Part shown: positions 17,008 to 25,371 of the stretch, piece by piece | Layout of the letters: each line of letters starts with the position of its first letter | Numbering within the stretch: position 1 is the stretch's first letter | DNA from: Ruminococcus sp. | Lineage (GTDB): Bacteria > Bacillota > Clostridia > Oscillospirales > Ruminococcaceae | Reading direction: 5' to 3' | NCBI GenBank assembly: GCA_017529875.1 | Contig: JAFXNC010000008.1 | Coordinates: 62,001 to 126,000 of the forward strand | Length of the DNA stretch: 64,000 nucleotides | The notes under the pieces: model-generated | What the model saw: the letters and a program-made list of their open reading frames with translations, nothing else | The model's database searches: none | What the model was told of the DNA's origin: nothing | Position numbers and translations under genes: made by a program

Positions 17008-17694
17008 TTATTCTTTTTCTTCGGTCTCTGTCTTATCTTCTGCCTCCGGCTCTGTCCTGAGCTCCTCGGGGATCTTCTCATAGACGTAGACTGTCTCGGT
17101 GCGGTGCCGCCGTGCGATCAGCAGCAGTATCAGACCGACAAGTATCAGCGTGCAGCATACCGCGGTCTGTATCACCGTCACGGAGTTGTCCAGCTGCACC
17201 AGCACATAGAGGGAGATAGCATTCTCCCAGTACTCCTGGGTCAGACCTTGTGCTGCGAAATAGTCCGAGACCATCTGGAACTGCTCGTCAGTTACCTCCA
17301 CGGCTCGCCCTGTGAACTCAACGTGGGAGACTGTGTCATCTATAAGCCCCTGAGTGCGTGCCGCAGTCTGCTCGAGGATCTCGTCGTAGACCGCAGTGTC
17401 CTCCCTGACGTCGATGATGACGAATCCGCCGTTGTCGGCGATCAGGTAAAGGGTGCCGGTCTTCTTGGAGAAGGGTATGCCGAAGATCTTCTCGTTTTCC
17501 TGCAGGTGGCCTATCTTCGAGACGATGTATTTTATATCTCCGCTGGCGACCTCGCCTTCCTCGTAGGTGCCGTAGGTCTTGTCCTCGATATTCACTCTGC
17601 CGAAGATCAGCCCGAACAAGTCGCCGGCCGATAATGCGAACAGTATCAGTCCTATTATGAGCGAGACAGCTCCGAATCCCATGAGCTTTTTCAT
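17008..17694 (-). CDS. Two-span membrane protein of unknown function
   Basis: A 228-residue protein; ATG 17694 follows GGGGAGGA with good spacing, and the longer frame to 17727 is unlikely. TM1 is at residues about 4-26 and TM2 near 175-197 (VTVIQTAVCCTLILVGLILLL), with an external domain of about 150 residues between them and an acidic Glu-rich cytoplasmic tail. The topology fits a membrane-anchored sensor or structural protein. No family is recognised. It has its own consensus promoter and is convergent to ridA. Confidence 0.8.
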   Translation of the reverse strand: MKKLMGFGAVSLIIGLILFALSAGDLFGLIFGRVNIEDKTYGTYEEGEVASGDIKYIVSKIGHLQENEKIFGIPFSKKTGTLYLIADNGGFVIIDVREDTAVYDEILEQTAARTQGLIDDTVSHVEFTGRAVEVTDEQFQMVSDYFAAQGLTQEYWENAISLYVLVQLDNSVTVIQTAVCCTLILVGLILLLIARRHRTETVYVYEKIPEELRTEPEAEDKTETEEKE

Positions 17695-17729
17695 TTTACA
17701 GTCCTCCCCGGGAACGCTTACTGTCATAA

Positions 17730-17758
17730 ATTATAACAAAAATTTTGCGCCGTGTCAA
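17730..17758 (-). promoter_or_regulatory. Sigma-A-like promoter for the membrane protein gene
   Basis: On the minus strand TTGACA (17753-17758) and TATAAT (17730-17735) with a 17-base spacer. Confidence 0.85.
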
Positions 17759-17849
17759 TGCTTTTTCTACATATTAAAAAAGCGTTGAAAATATTGTCGG
17801 ATCCCGCCGCCGGAGATATGAATAATATGTAAAATCACCCCTGTTCCGA

Positions 17850-17878
17850 TTGACAAACGCTGCGTATAAAGATATAAT
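17850..17878 (+). promoter_or_regulatory. Promoter of the fatty acid synthesis operon
   Basis: TTGACA at 17850-17855 and TATAAT at 17873-17878 with a 17-base spacer. This consensus promoter is directly upstream of the palindromic operator at 17886. Confidence 0.88.
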
Positions 17879-17885
17879 ATCCTTA

Positions 17886-17904
17886 AGGTTATCATTGATA
17901 ACCT
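17886..17904 (+). promoter_or_regulatory. Perfect 19-bp palindrome, candidate operator
   Basis: AGGTTATCA-T-TGATAACCT is a perfect inverted repeat starting 8 bases after the -10 box, so it overlaps the predicted start of transcription of the fatty acid operon. A repressor bound here would block initiation or early elongation. Its sequence differs from the consensus known for FapR (TTAGTACCTAGTACTAA-like) and from the FabT site (TTTGATTATCAAA-like), so a different regulator is inferred; the TetR protein at the end of the operon is a candidate. Confidence 0.75.
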
Positions 17905-17930
17905 AAATACATTACGGAGGTATTACTACT

Positions 17931-18152
17931 ATGGTATTTGAAACTGTTGCCAAGATAATTGCCGAAAGGATCGACTGTGACCCTTCCGAGATCAAGAGAG
18001 AGTCCGCTTTCAGGGATCTGGGTATCGATTCGCTGGATATCGTTGACCTGACCATGAACCTTGAGGACGAGCTGGGCATCGAGCTGGAGCTTGATCAGAA
18101 GGTGGAGACTATCGGCGACCTGGTAGATTTCATCGAGGCCAAGCAGGAATAA
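17931..18152 (+). CDS. acpP: Acyl carrier protein
   Basis: A 73-residue acyl carrier protein. The phosphopantetheine attachment Ser is Ser 34 in LGIDSLDIVDL; helix II and the acidic surface (MNLEDELGIELE) are typical. The start is preceded by ACGGAGGTATT. As first gene behind the regulated promoter it carries the growing acyl chain for FabD, FabF, FabG, FabZ and FabK encoded downstream. fabK starts 4 bases after its stop. Confidence 0.95.
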   Translation: MVFETVAKIIAERIDCDPSEIKRESAFRDLGIDSLDIVDLTMNLEDELGIELELDQKVETIGDLVDFIEAKQE

Positions 18153-18155
18153 GCC

Positions 18156-19100
18156 ATGATCGAAAGCAGACTGCGCGAGATGCTCGGGATCGAGTATCCC
18201 GTTTTTCAGGGCGGAATGGCATGGATCGCAGACGGTGAGCTTGCCGCTGCCGTTTCTAACGGCGGCGGTCTTGGTATTATTGCGGCAGGTAATGCCCCTG
18301 CGGACTATGTCAGAGACCAGATCAGACGTGCCAAGGAGCTTACTGACAAGCCCTTCGGCGTGAATATCATGCTGCTGAGCCCCTACGCCGACGAGGTGGC
18401 GGCTGTGGCAGCGGAGGAAAGAGTCGCGGTGGTGACTACCGGCGCGGGCAACCCCTCAAAGTATATGGAAATGTGGAAGCAGGCGGACATCAAGGTGATA
18501 CCCGTCGTGGCTTCCTGTGCCCTTGCAAAGCTGATGCAGCGCCTCGGGGCTTCGGCTGTCATAGCCGAGGGCGGCGAGAGCGGCGGACACATCGGCGAGC
18601 TTTCAACGCTGGTGCTGGTGCCTCAGATCGCTGACACCGTGGATATCCCGGTCATCGCGGCGGGCGGCATCGCCGACGGCAGAGGCGTGGCGGCTTCATT
18701 CATGCTGGGCGCCTGCGGCGTGCAGGTGGGCACCAGGTTCTTAGCCGCCGAGGAGTGCAACATCCACCCGGTATACAAGGAGAAGATCGTCAAGGCCAAG
18801 GACCTTTGCACCATGGTCACCGGCAGAAGGCTGGGACACCCCGTCAGGGCGCTGAGGACGAGCTTCCAGAGGGAGTACCTCAAGGCCGAGTATTCCCAGA
18901 TCAGCGACGAGGAGCTTGAAGCAATGGGCGCCGGCTCGCTGAAAAAGGCCGTAGTTGACGGCAACAACGACGAAGGCTGTTTCCTTGCAGGTCAGTCGGC
19001 GGCAATGGTCAGGAAGGTTCAGCCCGCAGCGGAGATCGTCCGCGAGCTGTGCGAGGAGGCCGAACCGCTTTTGAAAGGAGCTGCAAAATGGGTAAGATAG
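18156..19100 (+). CDS. fabK: Enoyl-ACP reductase II (FMN-dependent)
   Basis: A 314-residue protein of the FabK/nitronate monooxygenase-like TIM-barrel family, the flavin enoyl-ACP reductase that replaces FabI. Key phrases are YPVFQGGMAWIADGELAAAV at the N-terminus, AEGGESGGHIG (FMN phosphate and active-site His region), IPVIAAGGIADGRG, and GTRFLAAEE. It catalyses the last reduction of each elongation cycle. No fabI is seen in the window, so the organism may depend on this enzyme and be less sensitive to triclosan; that is inference from the family. Confidence 0.92.
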   Translation: MIESRLREMLGIEYPVFQGGMAWIADGELAAAVSNGGGLGIIAAGNAPADYVRDQIRRAKELTDKPFGVNIMLLSPYADEVAAVAAEERVAVVTTGAGNPSKYMEMWKQADIKVIPVVASCALAKLMQRLGASAVIAEGGESGGHIGELSTLVLVPQIADTVDIPVIAAGGIADGRGVAASFMLGACGVQVGTRFLAAEECNIHPVYKEKIVKAKDLCTMVTGRRLGHPVRALRTSFQREYLKAEYSQISDEELEAMGAGSLKKAVVDGNNDEGCFLAGQSAAMVRKVQPAAEIVRELCEEAEPLLKGAAKWVR

Positions 19101-20020
19101 CTTTCGTTTTCTCAGGTCAGGGCGCACAGCGTCCCGGCATGGGCAAAGATATATACGACGCCTCGGCAGCGGCAAGAGAGGTCTTTGAAAAGCTGGACGC
19201 CCTGCGTCCCGGCACCTCCGGGATGTGCTTTAACGGCACCATGGAGGATCTGACTCAGACAAAGAACACCCAGCCCTGCCTTTTCGCAGTTGAGCTGGCG
19301 GCAGCTGCCGCTTTGGGCGAAATGGGCATCAAGGCGGATATGACAGCGGGCTTTTCTCTCGGTGAGATCGCGGCGCTGACCTATTCGGGAGCTGCCTCCC
19401 TCGAGGACGGCTTCAAGATCGTATGCAAGCGCGGCGAGCTGATGCAGGCTGCCGCAGAGAAGTACCCCGCCTCCATGGCGGCAGTGCTCAAGCTCCCCAA
19501 CGAGGAAGTTGAGCGCATCTGCTCCGAGCTGGAGCAGGCCTATCCCGTGAACTATAACTGCGAGGGTCAGGTGACCTGTGCGGCGGCATCGGCGACCATG
19601 CCCGCACTGCTGGCAGCAGCCAAGGCCGCAGGCGGCAGGGCAGTGCCACTTAAAGTATCGGGAGGCTTTCACTCCCCCTTCATGGAGAGCGCAGCAGAGG
19701 AATTTGCGGTAGCGCTCCGTGGCTATGAGCTGAAGACACCCGACATAACCCTTTACTCCAACTACTCGGCGGAGCCCTACACCGACAACCCCACCTGGCT
19801 GCTCTCGCAGCAGATCTGCTCGCCGGTGAAGTGGGAAAAGCTCATCAAGAACATGATCGCAGAGGGCTGCGACACCTTCATCGAGCTGGGTGCGGGCAAC
19901 ACTCTCGTGGGGCTGATAAACCGCATAGACAAATCGGTAAGTACCTTCTGTGTCACCGACAGCGAGGGGCTTGAAAGGATAAAAGGCTCGGAGCTGGCAG
20001 CTTCGGGACAGGGAGGTTAA
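19088..20020 (+). CDS. fabD: Malonyl-CoA:ACP transacylase
   Basis: A 310-residue FabD. ATG 19088 follows AAAGGAG and gives the classic MGKIAFVFSGQGAQRPGMGK; it overlaps the fabK stop by 13 bases. The catalytic Ser is Ser 90 in AGFSLGEIAAL, the oxyanion segment is GQGAQ, and the catalytic His lies in SGGFHSPFM (about residue 197). It loads malonyl groups from the acetyl-CoA carboxylase encoded downstream onto ACP. Confidence 0.94.
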   Translation: MGKIAFVFSGQGAQRPGMGKDIYDASAAAREVFEKLDALRPGTSGMCFNGTMEDLTQTKNTQPCLFAVELAAAAALGEMGIKADMTAGFSLGEIAALTYSGAASLEDGFKIVCKRGELMQAAAEKYPASMAAVLKLPNEEVERICSELEQAYPVNYNCEGQVTCAAASATMPALLAAAKAAGGRAVPLKVSGGFHSPFMESAAEEFAVALRGYELKTPDITLYSNYSAEPYTDNPTWLLSQQICSPVKWEKLIKNMIAEGCDTFIELGAGNTLVGLINRIDKSVSTFCVTDSEGLERIKGSELAASGQGG

Positions 20021-20023
20021 AGT

Positions 20024-20770
20024 ATGGAAAGATATTCGGACGAGACCGTCATCGTTACCGGCGGACTTCGCGGCATAGGCGCAGAGATAGCCAAGAGGCT
20101 TTACAGCGCCGGTGCAAGCGTTGCCATAATCGACATGGCTGACGAGGAAAATGCGCCGGAGGCAATAGAGAATATGCACCTGACCTCTGAGGGCGGCAAC
20201 GTTTGCAGGTACTACAAGTGCAATGTAGCTGACTTTGAGCAGACCAAGCGCACCGTGACCCAGATCGCCAAGGATATGCCCAAGGTGACCATGCTGGTGA
20301 ACAACGCCGGCATCACCCGCGACGGCCTTGTGATGATGATGAGCGAGCAGCAGTTCGACGACGTCATCAGCGTGAACCTCAAAGGTGCCTTCAATATGAT
20401 AAAGCACTGCTCGCGGCAGTTCATCAAGAACAAGTGCGGCAGGATAGTGAATATCTCTTCGGTATCGGGTCTCAGCGGCAACGCGGGACAGGCCAATTAC
20501 AGCGCCTCCAAGGCGGGACTTGTGGGTCTGACCAAGACTGTTGCCAGGGAGTTCGCCGCCAAGAACATCACCTGCAACGCCATAGCTCCGGGCTTTATCG
20601 CCACGGACATGACCAAGGATATCAGCGCCGAGAACAACCCTCTGGCAGCTCAGATCCCCCTTGGTAGACCCGGCGAGCCGGCAGACATCGCGCAGGCTGC
20701 GGAGTTCCTGCTTTCGGCCTCCTACATCACAGGCGTGGTGCTGAGAGTTGACGGCGGTTTAGGAATGTGA
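20024..20770 (+). CDS. fabG: 3-oxoacyl-ACP reductase
   Basis: A 248-residue short-chain dehydrogenase. The cofactor motif is VTGGLRGIGAEIA, the NNAG motif is at 93-96, and the catalytic Tyr 159 and Lys 163 lie in NYSASKAG with Ser 146/147 in NISSVSG. The C-terminus ends VLRVDGGLGM, typical of FabG. It reduces 3-oxoacyl-ACP with NADPH. It is followed by a 260-base gap with a duplicated segment rather than directly by fabF. Confidence 0.94.
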   Translation: MERYSDETVIVTGGLRGIGAEIAKRLYSAGASVAIIDMADEENAPEAIENMHLTSEGGNVCRYYKCNVADFEQTKRTVTQIAKDMPKVTMLVNNAGITRDGLVMMMSEQQFDDVISVNLKGAFNMIKHCSRQFIKNKCGRIVNISSVSGLSGNAGQANYSASKAGLVGLTKTVAREFAAKNITCNAIAPGFIATDMTKDISAENNPLAAQIPLGRPGEPADIAQAAEFLLSASYITGVVLRVDGGLGM

Positions 20771-20797
20771 GTCTTAGCGGTCTTAGCGGTCTTAGCG
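20771..20797 (+). repeat. Three tandem copies of GTCTTAGCG
   Basis: Immediately after the fabG stop GTCTTAGCG occurs three times head to tail, followed by CAGACGGCGCAG. Likely slippage-generated; no function visible. Confidence 0.8.
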
Positions 20798-20814
20798 CAG
20801 ACGGCGCAGTTCCG

Positions 20815-20975
20815 TCGCGGGTAAGTGTGTACAGGAGGCTGACTTTGTGTCGCTCCGGGCTTTCACTTGGAGAGAGCTTATCATGAATTGCTTCAAGTGT
20901 TTTGATTCGCGGGTAAGTGTGTACAGGAGGCTGACTTTGTGTCGCTCCGGGCTTTCACTTGGAGAGAGCTTATCA
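20815..20975 (+). repeat. 69-bp direct duplication inside the fatty acid operon
   Basis: A 69-base segment starting TCGCGGGTAAGTGTGTACAG occurs at 20815-20883 and again, identical, at 20907-20975, separated by 23 bases. Each copy contains AGGAGG. The gap between fabG and fabF (20771-21031) has no convincing gene; short frames there lack start signals. The duplication might be a dispersed genomic repeat or affect fabF expression. Confidence 0.85.
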
Positions 20976-21031
20976 GGCGTTGTTTTCGTGGGATACTGTC
21001 CACGGCGGCAGCGTGATTTGGAAAGGTAATA

Positions 21032-22276
21032 ATGAATATGGAAAATAAGATTCGCAGAGTCGTGGTAACAGGCATCGGTGCGGTAACTCCGCTGGCGCTC
21101 AGCGCTGAGGAGACCTGGAAGGCAATGCTGGAGGGCAAAAACGGCATCGCTCCCATAACCCTTTTTGACACCACCGACTACAAGGCAAAGCTGGCGGCAG
21201 AGGTAAAGGGCTTCGAGCCGAGGAACTACATGGAGAAGGCGGAGATCGTCAAGACCGACCGCTACTCCCTTTTCGGCATCGCGGCGGCTCAGGAGGCCGT
21301 TGACGACAGCGCCATTCTCGGCAAGATCGACCCCGACAGGCTGGCTGTATACTTCGGCTCCGGCATCGGCGGCATCACAGCCTTCGGCAGCGAGCATGAG
21401 AAACTCCTTGCCCGCGGCCCCAAGAGGGTATCGCCCTATTTCGTGCCCATGATGATCGCCAATATGGCGGCCGGTATGATCGCCATACGCTTCAACGCCC
21501 GCAACGCCGCACTTCCTGCGGTAACAGCCTGCGCCTCAGGCACCAACGCCATCGGCGAGGCTATCAGGGCAATCAGACACGGCTACTGCGACGCCGCGAT
21601 CACCGGCGGCTGCGAGGCGGCTATCACTCCTATCGGTGTGGCGGGCTTCGTGAATATGCAGGCGCTTTCCGTTTCCGAGGATCCCGACGCGGCATCTCTG
21701 CCCTTCGACAAGAGACGTGCCGGCTTCGTTATCGGCGAGGGCGGCGCGGCGCTCATCCTCGAGGAATATGAGCACGCCAAGGCCAGAGGCGCCAGGATCT
21801 ATGCCGAGGCAGTGGGCTACGGCTCCACCTGCGACGCACACCACATCACCGCTCCCGACCCGGAGGCGGGCGGCGCTTCGAGAGCCATGAAGCAGGCACT
21901 TGACGAGGCAGGCTACACGGCTGACGATGTAGTTTATGTAAACGCTCACGGCACCGGCACCCCCCTCAACGACAAGTCCGAGACCAAGGCCGTAAAGCTT
22001 GCTCTGGGCGACAAGGCAAAGGACGCCTACATCAGCTCCACCAAGTCCATGACCGGACATATGCTGGGCGCTGCGGGGGCTATCGAGGCTATCGTATGCG
22101 TAAAGGCGCTCTCCGAGGGCATAATACCTCCGACGATCAATCTCACCGAGCCCGACCCCGAGTGCGACCTCAATTACTGCCCCAACAAGGCTGTCAAGGC
22201 CGATATCACTCTGGCGGTATCCAACTCGCTGGGCTTCGGCGGACACAACGCCTGTGCGGCATTCAGAAAGCTCTGA
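21032..22276 (+). CDS. fabF: 3-oxoacyl-ACP synthase II
   Basis: A 414-residue condensing enzyme. The nucleophile is Cys 167 in AVTACASGTNA; the two catalytic His lie in NAHGTGTPLNDKSE and STKSMTGHMLGAAG, and the C-terminal gate GFGGHNA is present. ATG 21032 follows GAAAGG. It condenses malonyl-ACP with acyl-ACP during elongation. No fabH (initiating synthase) is visible in the window, so the operon encodes elongation but not initiation. Confidence 0.95.
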   Translation: MNMENKIRRVVVTGIGAVTPLALSAEETWKAMLEGKNGIAPITLFDTTDYKAKLAAEVKGFEPRNYMEKAEIVKTDRYSLFGIAAAQEAVDDSAILGKIDPDRLAVYFGSGIGGITAFGSEHEKLLARGPKRVSPYFVPMMIANMAAGMIAIRFNARNAALPAVTACASGTNAIGEAIRAIRHGYCDAAITGGCEAAITPIGVAGFVNMQALSVSEDPDAASLPFDKRRAGFVIGEGGAALILEEYEHAKARGARIYAEAVGYGSTCDAHHITAPDPEAGGASRAMKQALDEAGYTADDVVYVNAHGTGTPLNDKSETKAVKLALGDKAKDAYISSTKSMTGHMLGAAGAIEAIVCVKALSEGIIPPTINLTEPDPECDLNYCPNKAVKADITLAVSNSLGFGGHNACAAFRKL

Positions 22277-22294
22277 TCCCGGGAGGATAAGAAA

Positions 22295-22756
22295 ATGAAC
22301 GAAAGCAATATCAGAAAATACGCCGAGCTCATGAAGGAGCTCGAGCTGACTGCTCTTGAAATAAACGAGACCACCGGCAACGTGCGCCTGGAGCGTATGC
22401 CTGCGCCCCCGGTGATGATGCAGGCGGCTCCCGTGCCCATGCAGATGCCTGTGCAGCCCGCAGCGGCAGCACCTCAGGCTCCTGCTCCCGCACCTGCCCC
22501 CGTGCAGGCCGGCGATACTATCAAGGTCAAGTCCCCCATGGTGGGCGTGTTCTATGCTGCCCCCGCCGAGAACGCCGAGCCCTTTGTCAAGGTAGGCGAC
22601 AAGGTCACCAAGGGACAGACCCTCTGCATCGTGGAGGCGATGAAGCTGATGAACGAGCTCACCGCCGAGCAGGACGGCATCGTTGCCGAGATCTGCGTGG
22701 AGAACGGACAGGTAGTCGATTACGGCATGACGCTGTTCGAGCTGAAAAAAGCCTGA
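22295..22756 (+). CDS. accB: Biotin carboxyl carrier protein of acetyl-CoA carboxylase
   Basis: A 153-residue BCCP. A Pro/Ala/Met-rich linker (about 37-72) precedes the biotinyl domain, where biotin is attached to Lys 117 in VEAMKLMNE. The thumb-containing fold is indicated by SPMVGVFYAAPAENAEPFV. It moves the carboxyl group from AccC to the AccA/AccD carboxyltransferase. GGGAGGATAAG precedes its start. Confidence 0.95.
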   Translation: MNESNIRKYAELMKELELTALEINETTGNVRLERMPAPPVMMQAAPVPMQMPVQPAAAAPQAPAPAPAPVQAGDTIKVKSPMVGVFYAAPAENAEPFVKVGDKVTKGQTLCIVEAMKLMNELTAEQDGIVAEICVENGQVVDYGMTLFELKKA

Positions 22757-22765
22757 CAGGGGAGC

Positions 22766-23212
22766 GTGAAAAAGTTGAACAAGGAAGAAATAATGGAGAT
22801 ACTCCCGCACAGGGACAATATGCTGCTGGTGGACGAGGCGGAGCTGGTGGGCGAGGAGGCTCACGGCAAGTACCATGTCACCGGCGAGGAGTGGTTCCTG
22901 AAAGGCCATTTCCCCGGCAACCCCATAGTTCCGGGAGTTATCCAGTGCGAGATACTCGCTCAGTCGGCATGTGCGCTGCTGGCGGACAAGATGAAGGAGG
23001 GTATGCTCCCTCTTTATACGGGGCTCAACAACGTCAAGTTCCGCAATCCCGTAAGACCCGGCGACACCTTTGAGACGGTCTGCCGCCTGACAAGGGTGAA
23101 GCACCCCTTCTACTTTGCCAGCGGGGAGGGCTACGTTGACGGCAAGCTCTGCGTAAAGGCGGAGTTTTCCTTTGCACTCAAGGAGCGTGAGTCATGTTTT
23201 CAAAAGTCCTGA
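22766..23212 (+). CDS. fabZ: 3-hydroxyacyl-ACP dehydratase
   Basis: A 148-residue hot-dog fold dehydratase. The catalytic His 48 is in LKGHFPGNPIVPGV and the catalytic Glu 62 in QCEILAQSA. Two starts are possible: GTG 22766, only two bases after AGGGGAG, or TTG 22775, with a more normal spacing of about 11; both are in frame and the conserved MEILPHRDNMLLVDE segment follows. The last 19 bases overlap accC. A fabZ between accB and accC is a common Gram-positive order. Confidence 0.94.
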   Translation: MKKLNKEEIMEILPHRDNMLLVDEAELVGEEAHGKYHVTGEEWFLKGHFPGNPIVPGVIQCEILAQSACALLADKMKEGMLPLYTGLNNVKFRNPVRPGDTFETVCRLTRVKHPFYFASGEGYVDGKLCVKAEFSFALKERESCFQKS

Positions 23213-24501
23213 TCGCTAACCGCGGCGAGATCGCGGTCAGAATAATCCGCGCCTGCAAGGAAATGGGCATCAGCACCGTTGCGGTATATTCCGAGGCCGA
23301 CAGAGACGCTCTCCATGTGGCGCTCGCCGACGAGAGCTACTGCATCGGCGCCTCCAATGCCGCCGACAGCTACCTCAACGAGGAACGCATAGTCTCTGCG
23401 GCGCTGGTCTCCAAGGCTCAGGCCATTCACGCGGGCTACGGATTTCTCTCTGAGAACGCACATTTCTCACAGCTCTGCGCCAAGAACGGCATAGTCTTCA
23501 TCGGCCCCGCCGCCGAGACAATGGAGCGCCTCAGCGACAAGACCACCATCAAGAACCTCATGGAGGAGGCGGGTCTTGACGTGATCAAGGGTACCGATGT
23601 GCTCACCAGCGCCGAGGAAGCAAGGATCGCCGCCGAGAAGATCGGCTATCCCGTGATGCTCAAGGCTCGTTCCGGCGGCGGCGGACGCGGTATACGCCTT
23701 GTGGAGAGCGAGAGCGAGCTGGAAAACAACTATCAGATGGCCGTGTCCGAGGGCGAAGCCGCTTTCGGCGACGGCGCAGTATATATGGAAAAATACGTTT
23801 ATCCCGCAAGGCATATCGAGATGCAGATAATCGCCGACGAAGCGGGCAACGTGGTCTGCCTGGGCGAGCGGGACTGCTCCGTTCAGCGCAGGCATCAGAA
23901 GCTCATAGAAGAATCCCCCTCACCGGCAGTGAGCCCCGCCCAGCGCAGGGAGCTGATAAAGCGGGTCACCAAGGCCGTGAAGCAGGTGGGCTATGTGGGT
24001 GTGGGAACTCTCGAATTCCTGCTTGACAGGGAGGGCAGGTTCTGGTTCATGGAAATGAACATCAGGCTCCAGGTGGAGCACAGCGTCACCGAGATGCTCA
24101 CCAACATCGACCTTGTGAAGTGGCAGATCAGGACTGCCGCAGGCGTGCTTCTCAACTTCACACAGGAGGACGTGGCGCTCATGGGCTCTGCTCTCGAATG
24201 CCGCATCAACGCCCTTTCTACCGGCAAGCTGGGTATGCTCCACGTTGCGGGAGGCCCCTCGGTAAGATTCGACACCTATCTCGTGCAGGGGGTGGAGATC
24301 AGCCCCTTCTACGATTCGCTCATAGGCAAGCTGGTAGTCCGCGCCGGCACCAGAGAGGAAGCCCTTCGCAAGATGAAGGCCGCCCTCTGCGAGCTGGTCA
24401 TCGACGGCATCAGGACCAACATCCACCAGCAGCTTAGGCTGATAAACGACCCGAAATTCATGAGCGGAGAATACGATCTCACATTTATGGAAGGCAGGTA
24501 A
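23194..24501 (+). CDS. accC: Biotin carboxylase subunit of acetyl-CoA carboxylase
   Basis: A 435-residue ATP-grasp biotin carboxylase. Motifs include FSKVLIANRGEIAVRIIRAC, the glycine-rich ATP lid LKARSGGGGRGIRLV, ERDCSVQRRHQKLIEE, and the active-site MEMNIRLQVEHSVTEM. Most family members have N-R-x-Q-V-E-H after the glutamates, as here. It carboxylates biotin on AccB using ATP and bicarbonate. It starts inside fabZ, so translation is coupled. Confidence 0.95.
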   Translation: MFSKVLIANRGEIAVRIIRACKEMGISTVAVYSEADRDALHVALADESYCIGASNAADSYLNEERIVSAALVSKAQAIHAGYGFLSENAHFSQLCAKNGIVFIGPAAETMERLSDKTTIKNLMEEAGLDVIKGTDVLTSAEEARIAAEKIGYPVMLKARSGGGGRGIRLVESESELENNYQMAVSEGEAAFGDGAVYMEKYVYPARHIEMQIIADEAGNVVCLGERDCSVQRRHQKLIEESPSPAVSPAQRRELIKRVTKAVKQVGYVGVGTLEFLLDREGRFWFMEMNIRLQVEHSVTEMLTNIDLVKWQIRTAAGVLLNFTQEDVALMGSALECRINALSTGKLGMLHVAGGPSVRFDTYLVQGVEISPFYDSLIGKLVVRAGTREEALRKMKAALCELVIDGIRTNIHQQLRLINDPKFMSGEYDLTFMEGR

Positions 24502-24507
24502 AGGCTT

Positions 24508-25371
24508 ATGCCGATCCTTGATTTTTTGTACAAGCCCAAAAACGAGCTTGAAAAGGGCGGGCGTGCCGTCGCGCCGATACAGGCCGACGCCAACGAACCC
24601 GAAAAGACCTGCCCGAACTGCCATAAGGCTATCCCCCTGAGCCGCATCTGGGCGAACTTCAACACCTGCACCTGCGGCTATCATTTCAGGATGAGCGCAA
24701 GGCAGAGGATAACCTTCATCACCGACAAGGGCACCTTCTCGGAGATGTTCAAGGAAGTGACCTCTCAGGATCCTTTGAGGTTCGACGGCTACAAGCAGAA
24801 GCTGGAGACCGTCCGTGCCGCCTCCAACGAGGAGGAGGCCGTCATCTGCGGCACCGCCGTCATCGGCGGGGTGAAGTGTATGCTCTTTGTCATGGAGCCG
24901 AACTTCATGATGGGCTCCATGGGCTCTGCCGTGGGCGAAAGGATAACGAGAGCCTTCGAGTACGCGACCGAACACCGGCTCCCGGTGGTGGGATATACCG
25001 TTTCCGGCGGCGCCAGGATGCAGGAGGGGCTCATCTCTCTGATGCAGATGGCCAAGACCAGCGGCGCAGTCAAGCGTCACAGCGACGCGGGGCTGTTCTA
25101 CCTCACGGTACTCACCGACCCCACGACCGGCGGCGTAACCGCCAGCTTTGCCATGGAGGGAGACATCATCCTGGCGGAGCCGGGGGCGACTGTTGGCTTT
25201 GCCGGCGCGAGAGTCATCGAGCAGACCACGAGAAAGACCCTGCCCAAGGGCTTCCAGAAGGCGGAGTTCCTGCTGGAACACGGCTTCGCCGACGCCATAT
25301 CTCCCCGGAGATATCAGAAGTCTCTCGTGTCCATGCTGCTCAAAATGCACTGCGGAGGTGATGAACTGTGA
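24508..25371 (+). CDS. accD: Acetyl-CoA carboxylase carboxyltransferase, beta subunit
   Basis: A 287-residue carboxyltransferase subunit. The N-terminal zinc ribbon begins CPNCHK and closes with CTCGYHF; the second pair is spaced Cys-X-Cys rather than the usual Cys-X2-Cys, an oddity that may be real or a local change. The crotonase-fold core has GSMGSAVGERI, SGGARMQEG and PTTGGVTASFA, forming the acetyl-CoA and oxyanion site. Its stop overlaps accA (GTGA). Confidence 0.94.
   Translation: MPILDFLYKPKNELEKGGRAVAPIQADANEPEKTCPNCHKAIPLSRIWANFNTCTCGYHFRMSARQRITFITDKGTFSEMFKEVTSQDPLRFDGYKQKLETVRAASNEEEAVICGTAVIGGVKCMLFVMEPNFMMGSMGSAVGERITRAFEYATEHRLPVVGYTVSGGARMQEGLISLMQMAKTSGAVKRHSDAGLFYLTVLTDPTTGGVTASFAMEGDIILAEPGATVGFAGARVIEQTTRKTLPKGFQKAEFLLEHGFADAISPRRYQKSLVSMLLKMHCGGDEL

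Noticed and set aside
17886..17904. Assignment of the palindrome to FapR or FabT
   Set aside because: Its sequence does not match either known consensus and neither regulator gene is in the window.
20847..21029. 60-codon frame in the fabG-fabF gap
   Set aside because: It is generated by the duplicated 69-base unit and has no start signal.
21536..23104. 522-codon open frame on the minus strand opposite fabF, accB and fabZ
   Set aside because: It lies opposite three certain genes, has no ribosome binding site and reads as a His/Leu/Gly-rich shadow caused by G+C-biased codons.
23920..25350. 476-codon minus-strand frame opposite accC and accD
   Set aside because: Same reason: a composition-driven shadow of certain genes.
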